Positions 43,280 through 51,900 of a stretch of 64,000 nucleotides of DNA are shown here, piece by piece. The notes below the pieces were generated by a model. That model saw only the letters and a list, made by a program, of their open reading frames with translations, ran no database searches and was not told where the DNA came from. Numbering within the stretch: the first letter of the stretch is position 1; each line of letters opens with the position of its first letter. The translations under genes were made by a program, and so were the position numbers. Origin of the DNA: Sphingomonas hengshuiensis (GTDB lineage: Bacteria; Pseudomonadota; Alphaproteobacteria; Sphingomonadales; Sphingomonadaceae); the NCBI GenBank assembly GCA_003240755.1, contig QFNF01000007.1, positions 1-64,000 on the forward strand, in the 5' to 3' direction.

Positions 43280-45982
43280 ATGCTCCCCTACCCCGCCCTT
43301 CACGCCAGCCATTCGGGCGTCTGGATCGCGACTGCCGAGGGCACGCGCGAGGTCAGCCGGGGCGAAGCGATCGCCTGCGTCGCCGATACGCCGACGATCG
43401 TGCTGAACGCCGCGCTGATCGGGCAGCGGCTGGGCTATGCCGAGCTGTCGGGGCTCGACCTGCTGGAGCTGTTCGCCTTCGTCCATCCGGCGCGCTTCGC
43501 GGTGCCGACGCCCAAGGGGATGGCGCAGGCGCTGGGCCTGCCGCCGCCCGCCGATGAAGCGGCGGTGGCGGAAATGCTGCGCCGGGCGGCAGCGGCGCTG
43601 ATCGCGACCGCGTCGGCGCCATGGCCCGAACAGGAAGGGGCGTGGACCGCCGCGCAATCGCTGTTCCGCCTGCGCTGGCCATGGGCACCGGCGCTGGGGC
43701 AGGTGCTGCCCCGGCCCGATACCGCCGAGCGCTGGCTGTTCAGCAAGCTGCCCGAATGGGAGGAGGTACCGCCACGCGCCAGCCCGCGTACGGTGACGCT
43801 GGCACCCGATGCCGTCGCCCGGCGGCTGGACGAGTTGACGGGACATGCGGCGGAAGCCCGGCCGGGCCAGCGCGCCTTCGCCGCCGCGGCCAGCCAGGCA
43901 TTCGCCCCGCGGGCGGCGCGCGACACGCCGAACCTGGTGCTGGCGGAGGCCGGGACCGGGATCGGCAAGACGCTGGGCTATCTCGCGCCGACCGCGCTGT
44001 GGGCGGCGGCGGCGGACGGGGCGGTATGGGTATCGACCTTTACCAAGGCGCTGCAACGGCAACTGGCGCAGGAAAGCGTTCGCGTCTTTCCCGATGCGGC
44101 CGAGCGGCGGGAAAAGGTGGTGACGCGCAAGGGGCGCGAGAATTACCTGTGCCTGCTGAACCTGGAGGATGCGTTGCAGGGCGGGTTTCAGGGGCGGGCG
44201 GCGGTGCTGGCGCAGCTTGTCGCGCGCTGGGCGGCGTACAGCGCCGATGGCGACATGATCGGCGGCGACCTGCCCGGCTGGCTGCCGACATTGTTCCGCC
44301 GCAACGGGTCGACCGCGCTGACCGACCGGCGCGGCGAGTGCATCTATGCCGGCTGCCCGCATTACCGCAAATGCTTCATCGAGCGCGCGGCGCGGGCATC
44401 GGCCCAGGCCGATATCGTCATCGCCAACCATGCGCTGGTGATGGTCAACGCGGCGCGGGGGCGGGAAACCGGCACGCGGCCGACCCGCTATGTGTTCGAC
44501 GAGGGCCATCACCTGTTCGAGGCGGCCGACGCGATGTTCTCCGCCGCGCTGACCGGCATGGAGGCGATCGAGATCCGCCGCTGGGTCCTGGGTCCCGAAG
44601 GCGGCGGGCGCGGGCGGCGGCGGGGCCTTGCGGCGCGGCTGTCCGACGTCGCCAGCTATGACGCGGCGGGCGGCGAGGCGGTGGCGGCGGCGGTCGATGC
44701 TGCGCGGCTGTTGCCGGCCGAGGGCTGGCTGGCGCGCATCCAGGACGGCGATCCGTTCGGCCCGGTCGAGGAACTGCTCGCCTGCGTGCGCGGCGCGGTG
44801 TTCGCCCGCGCGAAGGATGGCGAGGCGGGATACGGGTTGGAAACCGAACTGAGCGAGCCGCCGGCCGAACTGATCGACGCCGCCGGCCCGGCGGCGCAGG
44901 CATTGGACGCGCTGCTGCGGCCGCTCATTGCGCTGGGCAAGCGGCTGGAGGCGGTGCTGACCGAGGGGCCGGACTGGATGGACGGCCCGGCGCGCGCGCG
45001 GATCGAGGGGGCGATCGCATCGCTCGGCTGGCGGGCGGAGACGGTCGCGGCATGGGGGCGGCTGCTGGCGCGGATCGGCGGGCCGGTCGATCCCGATTTC
45101 GTCGACTGGATGACGGTCGACCGGGTCGAGGGGCGCGAATACGACATGGGGCTGCACCGCCACTGGCTGGACCCGACCCGCCCGTTCGCCGAAACGGTGC
45201 TCAAGCCCGCGCATGGCGTGCTGGTGACGTCGGCGACGCTGCGCGCCGGCGGCGACTGGGAAGTGGCGGATGCGCGGGTCGGCGCGCCGCACCTGATGCG
45301 CCAGCCGAGCCATTTCGAGGCGGTCAGCCCGTTCGCCTATGCGCAACAGGCCGAGGTGCTGATCGTCACCGATGTGAAGCGCGGCGACCTGCCCGCGCTG
45401 GCCAATGCCTTTGGCCGGCTGATCGTCGCGGCGGGGGGCGGCACGCTGGGCCTGTTCACCGCGATCCGGCGATTGCGCGGCGTCCATGCGCGCATCGCCG
45501 ACCGGTTGGCGCGCGAAGGGCTGCCGCTGTACGCGCAGCATGTCGACCCGATCGATACCGGCACGCTGGTCGATATCTTTCGCGACGATCCGCGCGCGTC
45601 GCTGATCGGCACCGACGCGCTGCGCGACGGGGTCGACGTACCGGGCCATTCGCTGCGGATGGTGGTGATGGAGGGGGTGCCATGGGTGAAGCCGGGCGTG
45701 CTGCACGCCGCGCGGCGGCTAGCCGGGGGCGGCAGCGCCTATGACGACCGGATGGTGCGGGCGCGGCTGGCGCAGGCGTTCGGGCGGCTGATCCGCCGCG
45801 CCGACGATCGCGGGCTGTTCGTGCTGCTGTCGGCGGCGATGCCGTCGCGGTTGCTGGGCGCGTTTCCCGACGGCACGCCGGTCACGCGCTGCACACTGGA
45901 CGAAGCGGTCGCACGCGCCCTTTCCTTGCACGCCGAAGTCGGGCATGGGGCGCAGGCCCTGCCGATGGAGCCGCCCATATGA
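43280..45982 (+). CDS. XPD/DinG-type ATP-dependent DNA helicase (COG1199), SOS-linked
   Basis: 900 residues. A ~170-residue N-terminal extension precedes the helicase core. The Walker A is AEAGTGIGKTLGYL (~222-235). The Fe-S cysteines are YLCLLNL followed by GECIYAGCPHYRKCF, and the Walker B is VFDEGHHLFEA (DEGH in place of DEAH). The second RecA-like domain includes LVTSATLRAGGDW and IRRADDRG. It unwinds DNA 5'-3' and may act at R-loops or forks. A LexA box is upstream. Its stop overlaps the SixA-type gene. The N-terminal extension has no recognised motif. Confidence 0.9.
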   Translation: MLPYPALHASHSGVWIATAEGTREVSRGEAIACVADTPTIVLNAALIGQRLGYAELSGLDLLELFAFVHPARFAVPTPKGMAQALGLPPPADEAAVAEMLRRAAAALIATASAPWPEQEGAWTAAQSLFRLRWPWAPALGQVLPRPDTAERWLFSKLPEWEEVPPRASPRTVTLAPDAVARRLDELTGHAAEARPGQRAFAAAASQAFAPRAARDTPNLVLAEAGTGIGKTLGYLAPTALWAAAADGAVWVSTFTKALQRQLAQESVRVFPDAAERREKVVTRKGRENYLCLLNLEDALQGGFQGRAAVLAQLVARWAAYSADGDMIGGDLPGWLPTLFRRNGSTALTDRRGECIYAGCPHYRKCFIERAARASAQADIVIANHALVMVNAARGRETGTRPTRYVFDEGHHLFEAADAMFSAALTGMEAIEIRRWVLGPEGGGRGRRRGLAARLSDVASYDAAGGEAVAAAVDAARLLPAEGWLARIQDGDPFGPVEELLACVRGAVFARAKDGEAGYGLETELSEPPAELIDAAGPAAQALDALLRPLIALGKRLEAVLTEGPDWMDGPARARIEGAIASLGWRAETVAAWGRLLARIGGPVDPDFVDWMTVDRVEGREYDMGLHRHWLDPTRPFAETVLKPAHGVLVTSATLRAGGDWEVADARVGAPHLMRQPSHFEAVSPFAYAQQAEVLIVTDVKRGDLPALANAFGRLIVAAGGGTLGLFTAIRRLRGVHARIADRLAREGLPLYAQHVDPIDTGTLVDIFRDDPRASLIGTDALRDGVDVPGHSLRMVVMEGVPWVKPGVLHAARRLAGGGSAYDDRMVRARLAQAFGRLIRRADDRGLFVLLSAAMPSRLLGAFPDGTPVTRCTLDEAVARALSLHAEVGHGAQALPMEPPI

Positions 45983-46512
45983 AGACGCTGACGCTGTTGC
46001 GCCATGCCAAGTCGGGCTGGGACGATCCGGCACTCAGCGACCATGATCGCCCGCTGAACGCGAAGGGCGCGCGCGCCGCGACCGCGATGGGTGCGCAGGT
46101 CCGCCATCTGGGATTGAAATTCGATCATCTGGCGGCCAGTTCGGCCACGCGCGTGATTGAGACGCTGGACCATTTCCGGCGCGGGTACGGCACGTTGCCC
46201 GAGGCACCGCACGAACGCACGCTGTACCTCGCCTCCGCCGGCACGCTGCTCGACGCGATCCGCGCATTCCCGGCGAGCGCGGACCATGCGTTGCTGGTCG
46301 GGCATAATCCGGGGCTGGAGGATCTGGTGCTGCTGCTGTCGGCGGAGAGCAACCCGCTGCGCGGCGCGGTCGAGGAGAAGTTCCCGACCGCCAGCGTCGC
46401 GGTGCTCGAACTCGATGGCGACTGGGCGGGTGCGGCCGATGGTTGCGGCCACCTGACGACGTTCGTCCGGCCGCGCGATCTGGACCCGTCGCTCGGGCCG
46501 GGGCACGATTAG
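45979..46512 (+). CDS. SixA-type histidine phosphatase
   Basis: 177 residues. The phosphoglycerate-mutase-like motif LLRHAKSGWDD (catalytic H9) is at the N-terminus. Other histidine-phosphatase residues are ASSATRVIETL and LLVGHNPGLEDL (second His). SixA-type proteins act on phosphohistidine in phosphotransfer proteins, or on other small phosphates. ATG overlaps the helicase stop by 4 nt (ATGA), so both are translated together. Its substrate here is unknown. Confidence 0.88.
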   Translation: MKTLTLLRHAKSGWDDPALSDHDRPLNAKGARAATAMGAQVRHLGLKFDHLAASSATRVIETLDHFRRGYGTLPEAPHERTLYLASAGTLLDAIRAFPASADHALLVGHNPGLEDLVLLLSAESNPLRGAVEEKFPTASVAVLELDGDWAGAADGCGHLTTFVRPRDLDPSLGPGHD

Positions 46513-46708
46513 CGCCGGGATGCGGCGCGACGCCGGGCAGGCGGCATGCCGGCCGGGATCGGCGCGGTCGTCCGCCCGGCCCGATGGCCGGCGATCGGAC
46601 GCAGCAACATTTCGTAAGGATATCCGCCCCCGATCGGGTGTTTCCAAGGCAGCGGAGGAGGGGTTCGATGCGCCCGTCCGCCCAAACCGCAGCTATGGAG
46701 AATGCGAC

Positions 46709-47053
46709 ATGACCGGGCAGACCGATGAGCAGCAGATGCTGGTCCAGATCAATACCGACAAACGGATCGAGAGCACCGAAGCGACCAATGCCGCGGTCGA
46801 AGGCCGCATCCGCGAACGCCTGTCGCGCTTTACCGGCCGGCTGACCCGCGTCGAGATGCATCTGCGCGACGTCGATGGCGACCGCAACGGCAGCCGCGGC
46901 ATCGAGGCGAAACTGGAAGCGCGGCCCGCCGGTGGCCAGCCGATCGTGGTCAACGACCAGGCGGCATCGGTGGACAGCGCCGTTGCCGGCGTGATCCGCA
47001 AGGCGGTGGACATTCTCGACCGGTCGTTCGGCAAACTGGACGCCGTGCGATAG
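46709..47053 (+). CDS. HPF/RaiA-family ribosome-associated protein
   Basis: 114 residues. Pattern of a ribosome hibernation factor: VQINTDKRIESTEATNAAVEGRIRERLSRFTGRLTRVEMHLRDVDGDRNG, with a short C-terminal segment. Shorter than long-form HPF, so it lacks the dimerising tail. Such proteins dock at the decoding site during starvation. Start ATG 46709 with GGAG 8-9 nt upstream. It lies 196 bases after the SixA-type gene. This leader contains GC-rich inverted segments but no clear promoter. Confidence 0.75.
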   Translation: MTGQTDEQQMLVQINTDKRIESTEATNAAVEGRIRERLSRFTGRLTRVEMHLRDVDGDRNGSRGIEAKLEARPAGGQPIVVNDQAASVDSAVAGVIRKAVDILDRSFGKLDAVR

Positions 47054-47147
47054 CGGCGCGGCGGCGCGGCGCCGGCACCACCGCGTTGCCGCGCGCGCGG
47101 CGGGACGGCCCGAGGGTAGCGGGGGGCGCCCTTATCGTCGTCGGAAG

Positions 47148-47167
47148 CGCCCGCCCGGCGGGGGCTT
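47148..47167. terminator. Weak hairpin between HPF-like gene and amidase gene
   Basis: An imperfect stem (GCCCGCC / GGCGGGG) lies in the GC-rich gap between convergent genes. TTATCGTC occurs twice around it. Function as terminator is likely but weakly supported. Confidence 0.3.
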
Positions 47168-47183
47168 AGTCGACGCCTTATCG

Positions 47184-48413
47184 TCAGCGCACCGCCAGCC
47201 GCCGGGCGAAATACACCCCGACCGCGCGGTCGACGCTGCGGGCGATGGCGCGGCGCCCTTCGGCGGAATCGAGCCGCTGCGCGTCGGCCTCGTTCGACAG
47301 ATAGCCGGTTTCGAACAGGATCGAGGGCAGGTCGGGCGCCTTCAGCACCATCAGCGACGCCATGCGGTGATAGTTCGGCTTGAGCGGGACCACGCCGGTC
47401 GCCTCGCGCCCCAGCAACCGGGCGAACCCGGCCGAGGCGTTCATCGTCTCCCGCTGGGTCAGGTCGATCAGGATCGAGGAGATATCGGCGTTCTGCCGGC
47501 CGAGGTCGACCCCGGCGAGGATATCCGCCTTGTTCTCGCGCGCGGCCAGCCGGGCGGCCTCGCGGTCGGAGGCCACTTCCGACAGGGTGTAGATGCTGGC
47601 GCCGGTCGCGTCGGGGTTGTCGGCGCTGTCGCAGTGGATCGAGATGAACAGGCTGGCCCCCAGCCGCCGGGCGATCGCATAGCGTTCCTGCAGCACGAGG
47701 AATTCGTCGCGGTCGCGGGTCAGCGCCACCCGCACCCGGCCGCTGGCGAGCAGCGAGTCGCGGATCGCGCGGGCGGTCTGCAGCGTCAGGTCCTTTTCCT
47801 GCATGCCGCCATGGGGGGAGATCGCGCCGGGATCGTGCCCGCCATGGCCGGCATCGATCACCACCAGCGGCCGGTCGGCATCCCCCTCGATCCGGGGCAG
47901 GCGCTGTCCGCGCCGGCTGCGCGGGACCGGGATCGAGGCGGTGGCGTGCTGGCGGCGGTCGACGATCATCGCCGCCGACGACGATGCCGGCACGACCGTC
48001 GCCATCGCCAGTTGCGGCTGGAACCGCATCCGCCCCGCCGTCGTCGCGCGGGCGAAACGATCGGGTGCGACCCCGCGCAGCGTCAGCGTCAACCGCCGGC
48101 CGTCGTCGGAGAAGCGCCCGCCGGTGACGATCGCCGGTTCGGTCAGGTCGAACACGATGCGGCTGCCGCCGGTCCGCGCGCCCTGTCGCACGGTCCGCAC
48201 CGCGCCGCCCGCCTCGCTGCGTCCGCCCGGCCCCACGCCGTCGAGGTCGACCACCAGCCGGTCGGGACCGCCAAGGGCGAAGCTGGCCGCGCCGGCGGCG
48301 GGCGCGTCGAGGCGGATGGTGATGCGGTCCCGGCCGACATCGACCGCATCGACGGTCTGCGCCGCGACGGGAAAGCCGAACCAGATCGACAGAAAGGCCA
48401 TCCACGCGCCCAT
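47184..48413 (-). CDS. amiC: N-acetylmuramoyl-L-alanine amidase with AMIN domain
   Basis: 409 residues. The signal peptide (~1-23, FGFPVAAQ) is followed by an AMIN domain (~25-120) for cell-wall targeting. An Amidase_3 catalytic domain (~185-409) has Zn ligands in VIDAGHGGHDPG, a Glu at SPHGGMQEKDL, SIHCDSADN and ILFETGYLSN. It cleaves peptide stems from glycan strands in septal splitting. I start at ATG 48413 for a clean signal sequence; ATG 48401 and 48461 are possible. It is divergent from rne. Confidence 0.88.
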   Translation of the reverse strand: MGAWMAFLSIWFGFPVAAQTVDAVDVGRDRITIRLDAPAAGAASFALGGPDRLVVDLDGVGPGGRSEAGGAVRTVRQGARTGGSRIVFDLTEPAIVTGGRFSDDGRRLTLTLRGVAPDRFARATTAGRMRFQPQLAMATVVPASSSAAMIVDRRQHATASIPVPRSRRGQRLPRIEGDADRPLVVIDAGHGGHDPGAISPHGGMQEKDLTLQTARAIRDSLLASGRVRVALTRDRDEFLVLQERYAIARRLGASLFISIHCDSADNPDATGASIYTLSEVASDREAARLAARENKADILAGVDLGRQNADISSILIDLTQRETMNASAGFARLLGREATGVVPLKPNYHRMASLMVLKAPDLPSILFETGYLSNEADAQRLDSAEGRRAIARSVDRAVGVYFARRLAVR

Positions 48414-48560
48414 CGGCGCGCTATGCCGTCCAATCACCGTTCCGGTCCAGCGCGAATCCATGGGAAGAGCAGTCCGCTTTTCGTTCGTTCCGAACCCCTT
48501 GCCTAAGGCCGGCCCGCTCAACCTGCGGTGAACCAGCACGCTGAATCGCGCCTTAACCAT

Positions 48561-48928
48561 TTATTGTCGTTTGCTTCGGTAGCGTAATGAACCCGCCGAG
48601 GCTGTTGCCGTTGGCGATGCCGGGTGCTACGCCCCCGGTTACGTCGGTCCCGAACCCGTTTCGGGGAAACCGATGCGACACCCCCAAGCGTACCCGCTCC
48701 AGGGGGCTAATCAGGTTGATGTTTGCATGTGGCAAGTTCCGTCCCGTACCGCCTGTGCCGCTGTCGCGGCCGGCGTCGGGGCGACGATTGTCCGTCCGGT
48801 CCTTTCCGGACTGCCCATGCCAGCAGACGCATATCCCAGCAATCGCGCGCAGGCACCGGGCAGGACCCCCGCCGCGCGTTTAGGCGCGCCGACTGGCCGA
48901 GCCGTCCCGCGCGCCCGGAGACAGAATC
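48561..48928 (+). promoter_or_regulatory. Long structured leader/upstream region of rne
   Basis: Part of the 515-base gap between divergent amiC and rne, with no credible gene. Two stable hairpins are visible: CCCGAA-CCCGT-TTCGGG extended by CGGT/ACCG (48645-48672), and CCCCC..GGGGG with an inner AGC/GCT (48681-48706). RNase E commonly autoregulates through a long 5' UTR, so this may be such a leader; no known RNA family is recognised. A ribosome-binding GGAGA precedes the ATG at 48929. The remaining part, 48414-48560, holds no feature I can name. Confidence 0.4.
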
Positions 48929-51706
48929 ATGACCACGCGGATGTTGATCGACGCACGCCACCGGGAGGAAACCCGGGTCGCCGTCGTCAAGGGTAATCGG
49001 ATCGAGGAATTCGATTTCGAATCGGCCGAGCGCAGGCAGCTCAAGGGCAATATCTATCTGGCCAAGGTGACGCGGGTCGAACCGTCGTTGCAGGCGGCGT
49101 TCGTCGATTACGGCGGCAACCGCCACGGCTTCCTCGCCTTTTCCGAAATCCACCCCGATTACTACCAGATCCCGAAGGAAGACCGCGACGCGCTGCTGGC
49201 CGAGGAGGCCGCACATGCCGCGGAGGAAGCCGCGCTGCGCGCCGGCGACCATGACGACGACGTCGATTATGACGACCAGGACGACGAGCATGACGGCGGC
49301 GTCGAGATCGTCGAGCGCGACGAGGATGACGACGATGTCCAGGACGACGAGGAAGGCGAGGCCCCGGCCCGCCCCGCGCGCAAGGGCGGTGGCGACGATG
49401 CCGCGGTCGAGGCGCTGCGCCAGCGCCGGCTGAACCTGCGTCGCCGCTACAAGATCCAGGACGTCATCCGCCGCCGGCAGGTGCTGCTGGTGCAGGTCGT
49501 CAAGGAAGAGCGCGGCAACAAGGGCGCGGCGCTGACCACCTATCTGTCGCTTGCCGGGCGCTATTGCGTGCTGATGCCCAACACCGCGCATGGCGGCGGC
49601 ATTTCGCGCAAGATCAGCTCGGCCGCCGATCGCAAGCGGTTGAAGTCGATCATGGCCGAACTGACGCTGCCGGCGTCGATGGGCTGCATCGTGCGCACCG
49701 CCGGGCTCCAGCGCTCGCGCCAGGAGATCAAGCGCGACTTCGACTATCTGGCCCGGTTGTGGGACGGGATCCGCGACCAGACGCTGACCTCGTCGGCGCC
49801 GGCGCTGGTCTATGGCGACAGCGACCTCATCAAGCGCGCGATCCGCGACATCTACAACAAGGATATCGACGAGGTGATCGTCGAGGGCGAGAGCGGTTTC
49901 CGCCACGCCAAGGACTATATGCGCCTGCTGATGCCCGCGCATGCCCGCCGGGTGAAGCAATATGCCGACGCCGTGCCGCTGTTCCAGCGCGCGCATGTCG
50001 AGGATCAACTGGCCGCGATGTACAATCCGGTCGTGCAGCTCAAGTCGGGCGGCTATCTGGTCATCAACCCGACCGAGGCGCTGGTGTCGATCGACATCAA
50101 CTCCGGCCGGTCGACCCGCGAACACAATATCGAACAGACCGCGACCGCGACCAACCTGGAAGCGGCGCAGGAAATCGCGCGGCAGTTGCGGCTGCGCGAC
50201 ATGGCGGGCCTCGTCGTCATCGACTTCATCGACATGGACCACGGGTCGAACGTCCGCAAGGTCGAGAAGGCGATGAAGGAGGCGTTGAAGAACGATCGCG
50301 CCCGCATCCAGGTCGGCCGGATCAGCGCGTTCGGGCTGATGGAAATGAGCCGCCAGCGGCTGCGCACCGGCGTGCTGGAGGCGTCGACCCGCCAGTGCCC
50401 GCATTGCGAGGGCACCGGCCTCGTCCGCACCGCATCGTCGGCAGGCCTGTCGGCGCTGCGCCTGATCGAGGACGAGGCCGCGCGCGGTCGCGGGTCGCTG
50501 ATCGTGCTGCGCGCCAGCCAGGAGGCGGCGTTCTACGTCCTCAACAAGAAGCGCGCCGATATCGCCGAGGTCGAGGATCGGTACGGCGTGACCGTCGAGA
50601 TCGTGCCCGATGCCGAGATCGAGGGCGCGCGCATGGCGGTGGAGGCGTCCGGCCCCCCGCCCGCGCATCCGCCGAAGATCGAGCCGCTGGTCGTGATCGA
50701 CGACGAGGACGACGCCTATGACGATGTCGAGGACGAGATCGAGGACGACGTCGAGGAAGAGGCGACCGGGGAAGCCGCGCGTCCGGCGCGCAGCGACGAT
50801 GACGGCGAAGGTCGCGGCAAGCGCCGCCGCCGCCGTCGCGGTCGTCGGGGTCGCGACCGCGACGAAGACGGTCAGGACGAGGCGGAAACCGGCGAGGCTG
50901 AAACCGGCGGGGCGGAGGACGCCGACGATGGCGAGGACGACGCCGCCGACGACAGCGACAGCGACGCCGATACGGCGAACGACGCCCCGGCCGAGGCCGA
51001 GCAGGGCGACGGGAGCGGCAAGCGCAAGCGCCGCCGTCGCGGACGGCGCGGCGGACGGCGCAGTGAAGGCGCGTTCGATGCCGCCGATGGCGCCGGCGCC
51101 GTTGCCGACCTGCCCGTCGAGGACGATGCGGTGGTAGAGGCCGCGATCGAAGCGCCGGCCGAAGCCGAAGCCGAGCCCGTCGCCGCACCGGTGGCGGAGC
51201 CGACCCCGGCGCCCAAGCGCACCCGTCGTCGCCCGAGCGCCCGCGCCAAGGTCGAATCGACCGAAGCGACGGCCGCCGAGCCGGTGACGGTCGAGGCCGG
51301 CGATGCCGCGCCGATCGTGACGCCCGAACCGGTCGAGACGCCGAAGGTCGAGGCCGAGCCGGCCGCCGACGCGCCCAAGCCGAAGCGTACGCGTCGTCGC
51401 AAGGCGGATACCGAGGCTGCGGCCGAAGCCCCGGTCGCGGCCGAGCCCGCCCCGGTCGAAGCCACGGCCGAAGCCGCTGCCGAGCCTGCCCCGAAAAAGC
51501 GTCGTGCGCCGCGGCGCAAGGCAGCCGATGCGGCTCCGGTCGTCGAGGAAGCGCCCGCCGAGCCGGCCGAGCCCGCCGCAACGGTCGAACCGGACGCCGC
51601 CCGGCCGGACGCGGTCGAACCGGCCGAAGCGGGTGCCGAGGGGCCGGCCGATGGCGAAACCCCCTCGCCGCGCCGCGGCTGGTGGCAGCGCACCTTCGGC
51701 AACTGA
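48929..51706 (+). CDS. rne: Ribonuclease E/G
   Basis: 925 residues. Order of parts: an RNase H-like/S1 region (~1-190) interrupted by an acidic Asp/Glu insert (~105-150); the 5'-sensor and DNase I-like catalytic core with Mg ligands in SIDINSG and VVIDFIDMD; a Zn-link CPxC (RQCPHCEGTG); and a long disordered tail with five basic clusters (such as KRRRRRRGRRGR) alternating with Ala/Glu-rich stretches. The last residues (GWWQRTFGN) are conserved. It initiates mRNA decay and processes rRNA/tRNA; the tail binds RNA and degradosome partners. Confidence 0.96.
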   Translation: MTTRMLIDARHREETRVAVVKGNRIEEFDFESAERRQLKGNIYLAKVTRVEPSLQAAFVDYGGNRHGFLAFSEIHPDYYQIPKEDRDALLAEEAAHAAEEAALRAGDHDDDVDYDDQDDEHDGGVEIVERDEDDDDVQDDEEGEAPARPARKGGGDDAAVEALRQRRLNLRRRYKIQDVIRRRQVLLVQVVKEERGNKGAALTTYLSLAGRYCVLMPNTAHGGGISRKISSAADRKRLKSIMAELTLPASMGCIVRTAGLQRSRQEIKRDFDYLARLWDGIRDQTLTSSAPALVYGDSDLIKRAIRDIYNKDIDEVIVEGESGFRHAKDYMRLLMPAHARRVKQYADAVPLFQRAHVEDQLAAMYNPVVQLKSGGYLVINPTEALVSIDINSGRSTREHNIEQTATATNLEAAQEIARQLRLRDMAGLVVIDFIDMDHGSNVRKVEKAMKEALKNDRARIQVGRISAFGLMEMSRQRLRTGVLEASTRQCPHCEGTGLVRTASSAGLSALRLIEDEAARGRGSLIVLRASQEAAFYVLNKKRADIAEVEDRYGVTVEIVPDAEIEGARMAVEASGPPPAHPPKIEPLVVIDDEDDAYDDVEDEIEDDVEEEATGEAARPARSDDDGEGRGKRRRRRRGRRGRDRDEDGQDEAETGEAETGGAEDADDGEDDAADDSDSDADTANDAPAEAEQGDGSGKRKRRRRGRRGGRRSEGAFDAADGAGAVADLPVEDDAVVEAAIEAPAEAEAEPVAAPVAEPTPAPKRTRRRPSARAKVESTEATAAEPVTVEAGDAAPIVTPEPVETPKVEAEPAADAPKPKRTRRRKADTEAAAEAPVAAEPAPVEATAEAAAEPAPKKRRAPRRKAADAAPVVEEAPAEPAEPAATVEPDAARPDAVEPAEAGAEGPADGETPSPRRGWWQRTFGN

Positions 51707-51725
51707 TCGCCCGGAAGGTCAAGGC

Positions 51726-51759
51726 AAGGGGCGGCATCCGGTCGGGTGCCGCCCCTTTT
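51726..51759 (+). terminator. Intrinsic terminator of rne
   Basis: An 11-bp stem (AAGGGGCGGCA / TGCCGCCCCTT) with a 10-base loop is followed by TT, 20 bases past the rne stop. Strong Rho-independent-type terminator. Confidence 0.8.
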
Positions 51760-51840
51760 GCGTAGCGGCCGGTTTCCGATGCCGATGCCCGGCGCGGGAT
51801 CGCGATCGCGCTACGATCGTCGGCTGTTTTCTTGATTACC

Positions 51841-51869
51841 CGTCATCCCGGCCTGCGCCGAGGATGACG
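51841..51869. repeat. Small palindromic element (CGTCATCC...GGATGACG)
   Basis: An 8-bp perfect stem with a GC-rich 13-base loop, of the same CGTCATCC-type as the element at 56856-56950. It lies between the convergent rne and histidine kinase genes. A second hairpin (AACCGGC/GCCGGTT) runs into the kinase stop codon at 51901. Confidence 0.55.
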
Positions 51870-51900
51870 CGGTTGCCGGCAAACCGGCGGCAGTGCCGGT

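Noticed and set aside
42671..45706. 1011-residue open frame on the minus strand
   Set aside because: Antisense to the bestrophin and helicase genes, with low-complexity Arg/Gln/Pro composition and no motifs.
48588..48612. TGAAC-N16-CGTT, EcfG-like site upstream of rne
   Set aside because: One mismatch to consensus in the first base. Matches of this quality are expected by chance about once in this much upstream sequence, and rne is not a typical EcfG target.
48553..48735. 60-residue frame upstream of rne on the minus strand
   Set aside because: It falls in the probable rne leader, has no ribosome-binding site I can see, and overlaps the leader hairpins.
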